Source: DLKC01 sp002478885
GTDB lineage: Bacteria > Bacteroidota > Bacteroidia > Chitinophagales > Chitinophagaceae
Length of the DNA: 64,000 nucleotides
Direction of reading: 5' to 3'
Assembly: GCA_046329585.1 (NCBI GenBank)
Contig: JAXLUI010000002.1
Coordinates: 1,426,001 to 1,490,000, forward strand
Shown here in pieces: positions 34,681-44,192 of the stretch (positions are counted from its first letter, which is position 1; the number at the start of each line of letters is the position of its first letter). The notes beneath the pieces are model-generated. The model did not search any database and was not told the DNA's origin. It was given only the letters and a program-made list of their open reading frames with translations. Both the position numbers and the translations under genes were made by a program.

Positions 34681-35925
34681 TTAACGCAACATACGACTGG
34701 CTCTTTTTACGCCTTCCACCAATGCATCGATTTCTTCTTTAGTATTGTAAAACGCAAAGGATGCGCGAACAGTACCCGGAATACAAAATATATCCATCAG
34801 CGGCTGGGTACAATGGTGACCAGTGCGCACCGCAATGCCTAGCTGATCGAGTATTACACCAACATCATAAGCATGAATGCCGTCGAGGTTGAAAGAAACA
34901 ACACTTGCTTTATTATCTGCAGTACCTATAAACCTGATTCCTTCGATCATTGACAACTGCTCTGTGGCATAGACAAGCAACTCATGTTCGTAACGGGCAA
35001 TATTGTCAAGACCAATTTCATTGATATAATCGATGGCCGCACTTAAACAAATCACAGCTTCAATATGCGGTGTACCGGCTTCAAACTTAAACGGCAATTC
35101 GTTGTAAACCGTTTTATCAAAAGTTACTGTTTTAATCATTTCTCCACCGCCCTGGTACGGGGGCATTTTATTTAACCAACTCTCCTTTCCGTATAACACG
35201 CCAATGCCGGTTGGCCCGTACATTTTATGGGAAGAAAAAGCTGCAAAATCCACATCGAGTTCCTGAACATCGATGGGCATGTGTTGCACTGCCTGCGCTA
35301 CATCGAGCATAACCGGGATGTCATTGTAGCGGGCCAGCGAGATGATTTCCTTAACAGGGTTTATTGTACCTAAGGAATTGGAAACATAATTTACCGAAAC
35401 GATCTTCACAGTATCATCGAGCAGCTCTCTAAATGCCTCGATGTTTAATTCCCCTTTTTCGTTGATAGGAATTACTTTCAGTTTAGCCCCACGATCTTCA
35501 CAAAGCATCTGCCATGGAACAATATTGGAATGGTGCTCGAGCGCTGAGATGATAACAACATCACCTTCATTCACAAACCGCTTTCCAAAACTATGAGCCA
35601 CAAGATTAATGCTCTCTGTTGTACCGCGTGTAAAAATCACTTCATAGTCATGAGCTGCATTAATAAATGCCGCAACCTTTCTCCGCGAAGCTTCGAATGC
35701 GTCGGTAGCCTTCTGGCTTAAATGATGCACACCGCGATGTACATTGCTATTTAGTTTTGTGTAGTAATCTTCAATGGCTTTTATAACCTTCCAGGGCTTC
35801 TGCGAAGACGCTGCATTATCAAAATATACCAGCGGCCGGCCATTGACTTTGGTTTGTAAAATCGGGAAGTCAGCTCTTATTTTTTCAATATCAAGTATAT
35901 CCGCTGTTGTGTGTAGTGCATTCAT
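34681..35925 (-). CDS. sufS: SufS cysteine desulfurase
   Basis: 414 residues, a class V PLP enzyme that takes sulfur from cysteine. PLP lysine is Lys234 in AFSSHKMYGPTG and the persulfide Cys is Cys372 in RTGHHCTQPLMD. The substrate and PLP sites include YFDNAASSQKP near residue 35, FTRGTTESINLVA near 98 and ISALEHHSNIVPWQ near 126. It follows sufD by 67 bases in the suf operon. Confidence 0.96.
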   Translation of the reverse strand: MNALHTTADILDIEKIRADFPILQTKVNGRPLVYFDNAASSQKPWKVIKAIEDYYTKLNSNVHRGVHHLSQKATDAFEASRRKVAAFINAAHDYEVIFTRGTTESINLVAHSFGKRFVNEGDVVIISALEHHSNIVPWQMLCEDRGAKLKVIPINEKGELNIEAFRELLDDTVKIVSVNYVSNSLGTINPVKEIISLARYNDIPVMLDVAQAVQHMPIDVQELDVDFAAFSSHKMYGPTGIGVLYGKESWLNKMPPYQGGGEMIKTVTFDKTVYNELPFKFEAGTPHIEAVICLSAAIDYINEIGLDNIARYEHELLVYATEQLSMIEGIRFIGTADNKASVVSFNLDGIHAYDVGVILDQLGIAVRTGHHCTQPLMDIFCIPGTVRASFAFYNTKEEIDALVEGVKRASRMLR

Positions 35926-35992
35926 GATAAAATTTTTGGCGCGGCCAACCGGTTTGAAACAACCAGGCCGCTATAATGCAACTCTTACAATT

Positions 35993-37312
35993 CTATTTCA
36001 ACCCATCTTCAATCAGGTGATTGATGTGCGCCTGGATGGCATCGTGTGGCATTTTCTCTGTAACATCGAAAGCAAAAGCGTGTATAAGCAAAGCTCTCGC
36101 TTTTTCTTCGCCAATGCCTCTCGATTTCAGGTAAAACAATGCTTCTTTGTTAAATTGTCCAACTGTTGATCCATGGCTGCATTTGACGTCGTCAGCATAT
36201 ATTTCCAGCTGAGGTTTTGAATCAACAACAGCTTTCTGACTCAACATCAAGTTATTGTTCTGTTGAAAAGCATTTGTTTTCTGCGCATCCTTTCTCACAA
36301 AAATCTTTCCGTTAAATACAGCAATAGCCTCATCTTTCATCACGCCTTTATACAATTCATTGCTCTGGCAATGCGGTTTGCGATGGTCAACAATAGTATG
36401 GTTGTCTACAACCTGCTTTCCGCCTGCGAGATACAAGCCCCATAAGTGGCTTTCTATATTCTCAGCATTCAGTGCAACATTGAAGTTGTTACGCAATAAG
36501 GCCGCACCGGGAAAAGATGCTTTGTAATTATTGTAAACACTCGATGCCTGCTGGCTTACATCTGTCTGCTGAACCATCCTGGTTTGTTCTGTGCCCGTTT
36601 GCACATAATAATGCTGCATATGCGCATTTTCATCAAGCACGATTTCAGCAACATTGTTCACAAACACTGCTGCGCAATCATCGGCAGTTACGAAGCTTTC
36701 CACAATACTTACCTCTGCATTAGAGCCAAGCACAAATAAAAATCTTGGCTGAATAAAAATGTTACCGGCAGAAGATAGCAGGTGAATAATATGAACGGGC
36801 TTTTTAACAACTGCATTCTTCTTCACTTCTATAAACAATCCATCGTTAAACAGTGCCGTGTTTAGTGCCGCAAAATGAAACTGATCAATCTTTGTATATT
36901 TCCCAAAGTGTGCTTTGAAGCTGGCATCATTCACTGCCGATGAGAGCGCAGAAACGCCTATTCCTTCTTCACCGATTACATCTGATAGCCCCGCATTATA
37001 CTTACCGTTTACCAAAACAACCTTGTAACAATCAAGACCTGCAATGGCAGCTTTTGCCAGCGCGCTATCAGTAATAGTAATATTCTCGTCGTCAATTTCG
37101 GTAGCGTACGCCTGTTTTAGAAACGGGGTAAGGTTGGTATATTTCCAATCTTCCACTTTGGTGGTGGGGAAGCCAAGTTTTTTAAAATGTTCGAAAGCGT
37201 CTTCCCGCAATGCGTGTAATTCGTTTGATTCAGACGATGCTGAAATAATCGAGCGCACCTCGAAATCAGCAACAAGCTGATCATATAGTTGATTGTTGAT
37301 CTTTGTAATCAT
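35993..37312 (-). CDS. sufD: SufD, Fe-S scaffold complex subunit
   Basis: 439 residues. SufD pairs with SufB and the SufC ATPase to build Fe-S clusters. The N-terminal helices (HFKKLGFPTTKVEDWKYTNL) and the right-handed beta-helix middle are typical, as is the C-terminal core ADDVKCSHGSTVGQFNKEALFYLKSRGI. The conserved His-containing CSHG segment lies near residue 370. It is between sufC (82-base gap) and sufS in the operon. Confidence 0.95.
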   Translation of the reverse strand: MITKINNQLYDQLVADFEVRSIISASSESNELHALREDAFEHFKKLGFPTTKVEDWKYTNLTPFLKQAYATEIDDENITITDSALAKAAIAGLDCYKVVLVNGKYNAGLSDVIGEEGIGVSALSSAVNDASFKAHFGKYTKIDQFHFAALNTALFNDGLFIEVKKNAVVKKPVHIIHLLSSAGNIFIQPRFLFVLGSNAEVSIVESFVTADDCAAVFVNNVAEIVLDENAHMQHYYVQTGTEQTRMVQQTDVSQQASSVYNNYKASFPGAALLRNNFNVALNAENIESHLWGLYLAGGKQVVDNHTIVDHRKPHCQSNELYKGVMKDEAIAVFNGKIFVRKDAQKTNAFQQNNNLMLSQKAVVDSKPQLEIYADDVKCSHGSTVGQFNKEALFYLKSRGIGEEKARALLIHAFAFDVTEKMPHDAIQAHINHLIEDGLK

Positions 37313-37394
37313 TCAATTCTTTTTTTGGATCCTGATTCGAACTTAAAAGCGGGCATCGTCGTCGAAGGCACACGTTTGCTACCTGCGGTTTCGC

Positions 37395-38159
37395 TTATAC
37401 CAACTCTTTCTCGTCTGCAGGTTCTTTTATCCAGTCATAACCCTTTTCTTCCAATTCAAGGGCAAGTTCTTTACCGCCCGATTTTACAATCTGCCCATTA
37501 TACAGTACATGCACAAAATCAGGAACTATATAGTCAAGTAACCGCTGGTAGTGGGTAATGATGATAAATGCGTTTTTTTCAGAACGCAGTTTATTTACGC
37601 CATTGGCAACAATGCGCAGAGCATCAATGTCAAGGCCAGAATCTGTTTCGTCAAGTATAGAGAGCTTGGGCTCAAGCATTGCGAGCTGAAATATTTCATT
37701 ACGCTTTTTCTCGCCACCGGAAAAACCTTCATTTAAAGAACGGTTGGCCAGTGCGGCATCAAATTCAACGAGCTTTTGTCTTTCCTTCACCAGCTTAAGA
37801 AATTCCTTTGCCTCCAGTTGTGGAAGGCCACGGTAATTCCGTATCTCATTCAACGCTGTTCTTAAAAAATTAATATTAGATACACCAGGAATTTCTACTG
37901 GGTATTGAAATGCGAGGAACACACCTTCTCTTGCACGATCTTCAGGCGACAATTCCAGGAGGTCTTTACCATCGAGCAGTACTTGCCCGCCGGTAACATC
38001 ATAACTGTCTTTGCCCGTAATAGTTGATGCCAACGTACTTTTACCGGAACCGTTCGGGCCCATGATCGCGTGAACTTCACCAGCTTTTACCTCGAGGTTC
38101 AATCCTTTTAAAATTTCTTTGCCTTCAACAGATGCCCTTAAATTTTTAATACTTAACAT
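37395..38159 (-). CDS. sufC: SufC, Fe-S assembly ATPase
   Basis: 254 residues of the ABC ATPase type. Walker A is GPNGSGKS (34-41), the signature is FSGGEKKRNEI and Walker B is LSILDETDSGLD, with the usual switch His in the C-terminal IIITHYQRLL. SufC powers the SufBCD scaffold in the cytoplasm. It is separated from sufB by 237 bases that contain a repeat pair, an unusually large gap for this operon. Confidence 0.97.
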   Translation of the reverse strand: MLSIKNLRASVEGKEILKGLNLEVKAGEVHAIMGPNGSGKSTLASTITGKDSYDVTGGQVLLDGKDLLELSPEDRAREGVFLAFQYPVEIPGVSNINFLRTALNEIRNYRGLPQLEAKEFLKLVKERQKLVEFDAALANRSLNEGFSGGEKKRNEIFQLAMLEPKLSILDETDSGLDIDALRIVANGVNKLRSEKNAFIIITHYQRLLDYIVPDFVHVLYNGQIVKSGGKELALELEEKGYDWIKEPADEKELV

Positions 38160-38254
38160 GACTCGTATTATGCTTTGATGATTGTTTGCTTTTTTTGGTT
38201 GCCAGTTGCCGTTCTTCGCAACTTGGCCATTTGTGCTGTAGTGCCGGCTTATCC

Positions 38255-38353
38255 GGCATCACTCAGTTGTACTTTCAAACTTCGGGCGGCAGACTCCTGC
38301 AACACGTTCATAAAAGTTTATAGCTGTTATGCTGTACAAGAGTGCGACGCAAC
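38255..38353. repeat. Dispersed inverted repeat between sufB and sufC (degraded T/C)
   Basis: The right C-type arm at 38334-38353 (GTACAAGAGTGCGACGCAAC) is perfect. The left copy at 38255-38272 (GGCATCACTCAGTTGTAC) is a worn T-type arm. A small GCCGG/CCGGC hairpin (about 38243-38257) sits at the left edge. The element starts 44 bases after the sufB stop. Confidence 0.8.
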
Positions 38354-38396
38354 AAAAGTCGTATGCTTATTCAAAAGCCCGGCCCAAAAATATCTT

Positions 38397-39842
38397 TTAT
38401 CCAACACTGCCTTCGAGTGAAATTGCCAGCAGCTTCTGTGCTTCCACGGCAAACTCCATGGGCAATTGATTAAGCACTTCCTTCGCGTAACCGTTAACGA
38501 TTAAAGCCACCGCCTTTTCTGTATCGATGCCGCGCTGGTTTAGATAAAATATCTGGTCTTCGCCAATTTTTGAAGTTGTCGCTTCGTGCTCAACAATGGC
38601 GGTGCTATTTTTCGTTTCAATATACGGGAAGGTGTGTGCGCCGCATTCGTCGCCGATGAGCAATGAATCGCACTGTGTAAAGTTGCGGGCATTTTCTGCG
38701 CCCGATGCAACCTGCACCAAACCGCGGTAACTGTTTTGCCCATGGCCGGCAGAAATCCCCTTTGAGATAATCCTGCTCTTTGTGTTACGGCCTATGTGAT
38801 ACATCTTTGTTCCTGTATCGGCTACCTGTTTATTTTTTGTAAGTGCCACCGAGTAAAACTCGCCGCTGGCATTGTCGCCTTTCAATATAACACTGGGGTA
38901 TTTCCATGTGATGGCAGAACCTGTTTCAACCTGGGTCCAGGAAATTTTAGAATTCGTTCCTTTGCAAATGCCACGTTTGGTAACGAAATTATAGATACCA
39001 CCTTTGCCATCTTTATCGCCCGGGTACCAGTTTTGAACGGTTGAATATTTGATTTCGGCATTGTCCATTGCGATTAGTTCAACAACTGCCGCATGCAACT
39101 GGTTTTCGTCGCGCATGGGAGCGGTGCAACCTTCGAGGTAACTTACATAACTGCCTTCGTCTGCGATAATAAGTGTACGCTCAAACTGGCCGGTATTTTT
39201 TGCGTTGATGCGGAAATAAGTAGACAATTCCATAGGGCAACGAACACCTTTTGGAATGTAAACAAATGAACCGTCGGAAACAACGGCGGAGTTAAGCGCC
39301 GCAAAAATATTGTCGGTGAGTGGCACAACGGTGCCGAGATATTTCTTTACAAGTTCAGGATGCTGTTGCACTGCTTCACTGAAGGAGCAGAAAATAATAC
39401 CGAGTTCTTTGAGCGTTTCTTTGTAGGTGGTGGCCACCGAAACGCTGTCGAACACCACATCTACAGCCACGCCTGCTAAAGCTTTTCTCTCATTGATGGG
39501 TACGCCGAGCTTTTCAAAAGTTGCCAATAATTCAGGATCTACCTGGTCAAGGCTTTCGTACTTTGCTTTTTTAGTTGGAGCCGCGTAATAGGAAATAGCC
39601 TGGAAATCCATCTCGGGCATCTCAAAATTTTGCCAATGAGGCATTTCGCACTGCTCAAAATGTTTCAACCCTTTGAGTCGCCATTCAAGCAGCCATTCTG
39701 GTTCTTTCTTTTTTGCGGAAATAAACCTCACTGTTTGCTCATTTAACCCTGCCGGGGCGATGTCCATTTCAATATTGGTCTCGAAACCATATTCATACCC
39801 CTGGTTGGCGAGTTGCTCCAGGATTTCATTACTGTTGCTCAT
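38397..39842 (-). CDS. sufB: SufB, Fe-S scaffold complex subunit
   Basis: 481 residues. SufB accepts sulfur and iron to assemble the cluster with SufC and SufD. Family blocks are present throughout: YEYGFETNIEMD, EPEWLLEWRLKG near residue 50, GVPINERKALAGVAVD, PLTDNIFAALNSAVVSDGSF near 180, CPMELSTYFRINAKNTGQFE, and the core YLEGCTAPMRDENQLHAAVVE that carries the conserved Cys. The end reads SKIGEDQIFYLNQRGIDTEKA. It follows the sufA-like gene by 26 bases. Confidence 0.97.
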   Translation of the reverse strand: MSNSNEILEQLANQGYEYGFETNIEMDIAPAGLNEQTVRFISAKKKEPEWLLEWRLKGLKHFEQCEMPHWQNFEMPEMDFQAISYYAAPTKKAKYESLDQVDPELLATFEKLGVPINERKALAGVAVDVVFDSVSVATTYKETLKELGIIFCSFSEAVQQHPELVKKYLGTVVPLTDNIFAALNSAVVSDGSFVYIPKGVRCPMELSTYFRINAKNTGQFERTLIIADEGSYVSYLEGCTAPMRDENQLHAAVVELIAMDNAEIKYSTVQNWYPGDKDGKGGIYNFVTKRGICKGTNSKISWTQVETGSAITWKYPSVILKGDNASGEFYSVALTKNKQVADTGTKMYHIGRNTKSRIISKGISAGHGQNSYRGLVQVASGAENARNFTQCDSLLIGDECGAHTFPYIETKNSTAIVEHEATTSKIGEDQIFYLNQRGIDTEKAVALIVNGYAKEVLNQLPMEFAVEAQKLLAISLEGSVG

Positions 39843-39868
39843 TATAATCTATTCAGATGCTATTAAAA

Positions 39869-40195
39869 CTAAACGGCGAAACTTTCGCCACAGCCACAGG
39901 TTCTTGTAGCGTTAGGGTTATTAAAATACAGGCCTTTACCATCGAGACCGCCTTTGTAGTCCAGTTCGGTACCATACAGGTAAAGCAGGCTTTTAAAATC
40001 AACCACCACCTTTACCCCTTTGTCTTCAAATACCTGGTCGCCCTCCCTGGATTCTGTATCAAAATCCATGAGGTATTCGAGCCCTGAACAACCACCAGCC
40101 TTGATACCCACACGCACAAATGTGCCAGGATCTTTGTGATCTTGCTCCATTAGCCGGTGGATGTATTCCTTTGCATTTTCTGACACTGTGATCAT
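39869..40195 (-). CDS. sufA: A-type Fe-S carrier (HesB/SufA family)
   Basis: 108 residues. It carries Fe-S clusters from the scaffold to target proteins. The three ligands are Cys36 (GGCSGLEY), Cys100 and Cys102 (TCGCGESF). As the first gene of sufA-B-C-D-S-E-DUF59, it is named sufA by context; the sequence alone cannot tell SufA from ErpA or IscA. A TATATTTG promoter box lies 39 bases upstream. Confidence 0.92.
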   Translation of the reverse strand: MITVSENAKEYIHRLMEQDHKDPGTFVRVGIKAGGCSGLEYLMDFDTESREGDQVFEDKGVKVVVDFKSLLYLYGTELDYKGGLDGKGLYFNNPNATRTCGCGESFAV

Positions 40196-40233
40196 ATCCG
40201 TTGCTTTTGAACTACCCTGTTTATAAAAAGTTA

Positions 40234-40241
40234 CAAATATA
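40234..40241 (-). promoter_or_regulatory. Candidate -7 box for the suf operon
   Basis: The minus strand reads TATATTTG (TAnnTTTG), 39 bases before the sufA ATG. I do not see a matching -33 TTTG or an obvious regulator palindrome. Confidence 0.5.
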
Positions 40242-40375
40242 ACGCAACATCAGCCTGAAGGTTAAGCAGATGTTTACGATATAGGTAAAAAGAGGGGTCG
40301 TCACCGTTGATGACTCGGCATCAATTCGTGGATTTTAACGGGCTGTTGCAAAAAAATTGCCGGCGAAAATGGCAC

Positions 40376-41212
40376 TTATTCAAAAAAATCGGCCTTCTTC
40401 CGGAGCGACATGATGGGTATATGATTAAGATAAACAAGGCCTTTTGTATGGGTTTGCTGAAAAATGCCGTACCAAAGCCCATGCCTTGCAGGGATTACCG
40501 TAAGCAGGTCGATTTGCTCGGCAGCGATAAAATCATCAATTGCCCGGAAAATATTTTTAAATTCAGGTTCGAAATAAACCGGGGAAAGATCGGCAATACC
40601 TTGCTGTAGCTCCCGCTTGTTTTCCTCCGCCGCCGCATCGATCACTTCCGTTGGCGAAACAACATTGATCACTTGCAACTCAGCTTTGGTAAAGTTTACC
40701 AGGCGCTTTATCATCGACACAGGTGCGTCCAGGTTCTTTCGATAATAGTTGACAGCAAAAGCGATTTTTCTGACCGGGTGGTACTCAACATTGGAAGGTA
40801 TAACCAGCACGGGAATGTGCAAATCAACGAACGCATCGACAATGTTCGCATCCCACGAAAGCAATTCTGAATAGCTTCCTCCGGCACCCAGCACTACAAG
40901 TGACGCGGCTTCCTCCTCCACTTTTGCCTACAATTCCTCCATAAATACGCCGGTCACCATTTCTGTGCTCATATTGATAAATGGGTAAGCGGCTTTAACC
41001 CATTCGTATTCTTTCTGCAAATGATAAGTGTCTCTATCGATTGTTTCACTCATAGCAGCAATGGCAAGCGCATCGCCGGTCAGGGACGGGGAAAAACAAA
41101 AAATATTCAGCAATAAAACAGTCGTCTCAGCATTGTTGAGAAACCGGCACGTATAGTCCAGCGCATTGCGCGATGACTCCGAAAAATTAGTGACCACTAT
41201 TACTTTCGCCAT
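40376..41212 (-). pseudogene. Universal stress protein broken by in-frame TAG
   Basis: Two reading frames in the same phase, 41212-40928 and 40927-40376, together make one tandem universal stress (UspA) protein of about 278 codons. The first half starts MAKVIVVTNFSESSRNALDYTCRFL and ends MVTGVFMEEL. A single TAG at 40930-40928 follows, and the frame continues with AKVEEEAASLVVLGAGGSYSELL, the place where Usp domains have their G-X2-G-X9-G-S/T-like loop. The second half then gives a full second domain (IAFAVNYYRKN). No frameshift is needed. It is most likely a recent nonsense mutation or a sequencing error; restart at the GTG 40921 is possible. The gene follows the efflux pump in the same direction. 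Confidence 0.8.
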
Positions 41213-41229
41213 GATTGTTGTGCTTTGGT

Positions 41230-42810
41230 TTAGTGGCCGGCATCGGCGAGGCTCACCTTTGATTTTGTACGCTTGATAAATATCAACACAACCGGGATAC
41301 ATGCCAGGAACAAACAGCCGATATAAAGAAAGATATCCATATAAGAAAGTATGGTCGCCTGTACACTTATAGAGCCGTCGAGCATCTGCTGCGCTGTTTT
41401 AAGCGCAGTATTGGCAGGCATCCCCTTCGATTGCAAACCAGCGGCGATACCGTGCACCCTTTGTTGCACTGCAGGATCATAAACATTCAGTTTGGTAACA
41501 AGATCTGCGCGGTGACCTACGATGTCTCTTGACAGATAAGTCGAGATCATAGCGACACCAAATGAACCACCCAACTGCCGCATCATGCCTGCAAACGCAG
41601 CACCTTGGCCAATTTCAGCGCCTTTCAATGTAGAGAGCGCCATCGTTGAAATCGGTACCGATAAAAGCCCCAGCCCAATACCTCGTATCATTAACGGCCA
41701 GAAAAAATTGTCGGCGCTTGTCTGTGCTGTCATTATCTGGTAGTTCATAAGGCTGTATATAAAAAAGATGCCCATGCCCACGGCGATCAAATATTTTTGC
41801 GATACACCGCCTTGTATAAGCTTGCCGATTATTGGCATCATAAAAGCCACCATAAGCGTGCTCGGTATCATCAGCATGCCTGATTGAAAAGCATCCCAAC
41901 CCAAAATACTTTGCGTGTATAAAGGAATGATAAATGTTGAACCGAATAAACCAAAGCCTTGTATAAATGAAAGTATAACGCCCATGCGAAGATTACCGTT
42001 TCGTAAAACCTTCAACTCAACAATGGGATACCTATACACCATTTCGCGCCATATAAAACAATAAAAGCCAACCGCGGCAGTTACGGCCAGCACGATTATA
42101 AGTTTGCTGCTGAACCAGTCATCTTCCTGGCCTTTTTCCAAAATGTATTGCAAAGAGCCCACGGCAACCATCAGCAGGAAAATCCCCAGCCAATCCACTT
42201 CGCTTGCCGGGCGCTTCTCAGCATATTTCGGGCTACGCACATATTGCAACGTAAGCAATGCGGCAATAATCCCCACTGGGATATTTATATAAAAAATATA
42301 AGGCCAAGAAAAATGATCGACAATATAGCCACCAAGCGGTGGGCCTAAAGTAGGGCCAATGATTACGCCAAGCACATAAATTGCCTGCGCCATTGCTCTT
42401 TTTTCGGGCGGGTAGCTTTCTGTTATAATCGTTTGAGATGTAACCAATAATGCACCGCCACCAAGCCCCTGCACAAAACGGAAAATGATCAGCTCAACAA
42501 TGCCTGTTGAATTGCCACAAAGAAAAGAGGCAACCGTAAAAATAATCACCGATGCGGCAAAATAATTTCGCCTGCCAAACTGTTGCGATAACCAGCTCGT
42601 CATCGGCACAATAATCACATTCGCGATCGAGTAGGCCGTTATCACCCAACTCACTTCGTTAAGCGTTGCGCCAAGGCTGCCACGCATATTGTTCAGCGCA
42701 ACGTTTACAATGGTTGTGTCAATGATCTCGAGCAATGCACAAAACACTGCTGTAATCGTAATGATCACCCGTCGCGAACCATATTCTACCAATGAAGCTT
42801 GTAATTCCAT
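41230..42810 (-). CDS. DHA2-family MFS drug exporter (EmrB-like)
   Basis: 526 residues with about 14 membrane helices. The DHA2 signature motifs are ALLEIIDTTIVNVALNNM in helix 1 and WVITAYSIANVIIVPM, with LSQQFGRRNYF as the loop 2-3 motif and VLGVIIGPTLGPPLGGYIV as motif C. It exports drugs or other hydrophobic compounds using the proton gradient. It forms a tripartite pump with the upstream HlyD-type and TolC-type genes. The gap to the HlyD gene (238 bases) contains a repeat pair. Confidence 0.93.
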   Translation of the reverse strand: MELQASLVEYGSRRVIITITAVFCALLEIIDTTIVNVALNNMRGSLGATLNEVSWVITAYSIANVIIVPMTSWLSQQFGRRNYFAASVIIFTVASFLCGNSTGIVELIIFRFVQGLGGGALLVTSQTIITESYPPEKRAMAQAIYVLGVIIGPTLGPPLGGYIVDHFSWPYIFYINIPVGIIAALLTLQYVRSPKYAEKRPASEVDWLGIFLLMVAVGSLQYILEKGQEDDWFSSKLIIVLAVTAAVGFYCFIWREMVYRYPIVELKVLRNGNLRMGVILSFIQGFGLFGSTFIIPLYTQSILGWDAFQSGMLMIPSTLMVAFMMPIIGKLIQGGVSQKYLIAVGMGIFFIYSLMNYQIMTAQTSADNFFWPLMIRGIGLGLLSVPISTMALSTLKGAEIGQGAAFAGMMRQLGGSFGVAMISTYLSRDIVGHRADLVTKLNVYDPAVQQRVHGIAAGLQSKGMPANTALKTAQQMLDGSISVQATILSYMDIFLYIGCLFLACIPVVLIFIKRTKSKVSLADAGH

Positions 42811-42875
42811 ATTTACTGATTACAGCGGTATAGATATTTTTTTGTTACCGGCTGTTGTGCCGGTATTCAGCTTTG

Positions 42876-43002
42876 GTTGTGTCACTCACTTGTACGTTCA
42901 GTTCTTTACGCAGCAATGAACAGTGCCCGGTTTTCGCTTGGGTTTTCCCCGTTACCTTTTTTCTGCTGCTTTTGCTCATGCTGCACAAGGGTGCGACGCA
43001 AC
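42876..43002. repeat. Dispersed inverted repeat, paired arms (T/C type)
   Basis: The left T-type arm at 42876-42895 (GTTGTGTCACTCACTTGTAC) and right C-type arm at 42983-43002 (GCACAAGGGTGCGACGCAAC) have 87 bases between. A perfect ACCGGC-GCCGGT hairpin at 42847-42864 sits just outside the left arm, and GATGCC follows the right arm. It is within the efflux operon, 47 bases past the HlyD-gene stop. Confidence 0.92.
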
Positions 43003-43048
43003 CATGATGCCATGAAAACTGCGGCTGGGCACATTATTTTTTTCATGA

Positions 43049-44155
43049 TTAATCAAGATGCACATCTACTGCTACGTTCATACCTGCCCTAAGCTGCTTC
43101 ACGAGTGAATCCTGCTTGTTTACAAATTCAATGCGCACCGGTAAGCGCTGAACGACTTTCACAAAATTGCCGCTTGCGTTATCGGGAGGCAGCAACGCAA
43201 AACGGGAGCCGGTAGCCGGAGCAAAAGAAGTAAGCACCGCCTCAAAATCGTGACCGGGAAATGCATCTGCCTGCACAGTCACTTTCTGACCGATCCTGAG
43301 ATCGTCGAACTGCGTTTCTTTAAAATTGCCAACCACCCATATATCGTTATCCTGTACAATGCTGAACGTTGCCTGGCCGGCTTGCAGAAACTGGCCTGCC
43401 TGCACATTTACTTTTGAAACAATACCATCTGAGGGGGCTGTTACCACGGCATAGGAAAGGTTAAGTTTGGCATCGTCAACATCAACCTGTCTTTGCTTAA
43501 TTGTTGCGCTAACCACGCCGATTTGTGTAGAGGTGGCGTTGCTTTGAGAACTCACTGCATTCGCCTGCCTTGACGCCTGTATTTTTTGTTGCTGCAAAAT
43601 CTCCAGTTGCTTTTCTGCTGTTTCTTTTGCTGCCTGCGCCTGTTCAAATTGCTGCTGTGTTACAGACCGGTCTTTGATAAGATTGGCATACCGGTTATAG
43701 TCTTGCGTTGTTCGCCACACATTTACTTTTGCAGCCTCTATTTGCGCATCGGCGGCATTTACGCCGGCTTGCGATGTAGCAATATTGGCCTGTGCAGCCG
43801 TGGTTGATGCTTTAGCCGAAGAGAGGTTGCTCTCTGCAGTTGCAAGTGCGGCCTCTGCCTGCTCCAGTTTTATCTTAAGATCGCGGTCGTCAAGCAACAG
43901 TAATGTGTCGCCTTTTGCTACCCGTTGGTTTTCTTTGGCCCTTACTTCGGTTACATACCCGGAAATTTTTGGTATAACCGGGCTGATGTTGGCCTCTACC
44001 TGTGCATCATCTGTATCCTCGTGATGTGAGGCGTAATTATATTTGCTGATGCCAAACCAGGCACCGGCAACCAGCAATAAAACCAGTACGATTAAGAAAG
44101 TTTTGCTCCGCTTTTTAGTAGACGATTCGGCGCCTTTTTGTTGATTTGCTGACAT
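43049..44155 (-). CDS. HlyD/EmrA-type membrane fusion protein
   Basis: 368 residues from ATG 44155 (MSANQQKGAESS). The longer frame to 44302 runs back into the TolC gene. One N-terminal membrane helix (FLIVLVLLLVAGAWFG) is followed by a biotinyl-lipoyl segment (ISPVIPKISGYVTEVRAKEN and later APSDGIVSKVNVQAGQFLQ) around a long coiled coil rich in Ala and Gln. It bridges the inner-membrane exporter and the outer-membrane channel. It lies 37 bases after the TolC gene. Confidence 0.93.
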   Translation of the reverse strand: MSANQQKGAESSTKKRSKTFLIVLVLLLVAGAWFGISKYNYASHHEDTDDAQVEANISPVIPKISGYVTEVRAKENQRVAKGDTLLLLDDRDLKIKLEQAEAALATAESNLSSAKASTTAAQANIATSQAGVNAADAQIEAAKVNVWRTTQDYNRYANLIKDRSVTQQQFEQAQAAKETAEKQLEILQQQKIQASRQANAVSSQSNATSTQIGVVSATIKQRQVDVDDAKLNLSYAVVTAPSDGIVSKVNVQAGQFLQAGQATFSIVQDNDIWVVGNFKETQFDDLRIGQKVTVQADAFPGHDFEAVLTSFAPATGSRFALLPPDNASGNFVKVVQRLPVRIEFVNKQDSLVKQLRAGMNVAVDVHLD

Positions 44156-44192
44156 AAGATTTGTTAGTCTTAAATAAATGATTTCAAAAAAA

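Noticed and set aside
37351..37380. Possible further repeat copy near sufD/sufC (CGTCGTCGAAGGCACACG)
   Set aside because: Too many mismatches to the core and no conserved flank.
40928..40930. Programmed readthrough or recoding of the TAG in the universal stress protein
   Set aside because: No recoding signal or special tRNA is seen, and universal stress proteins are not known to use it. A plain mutation or sequencing error is simpler.
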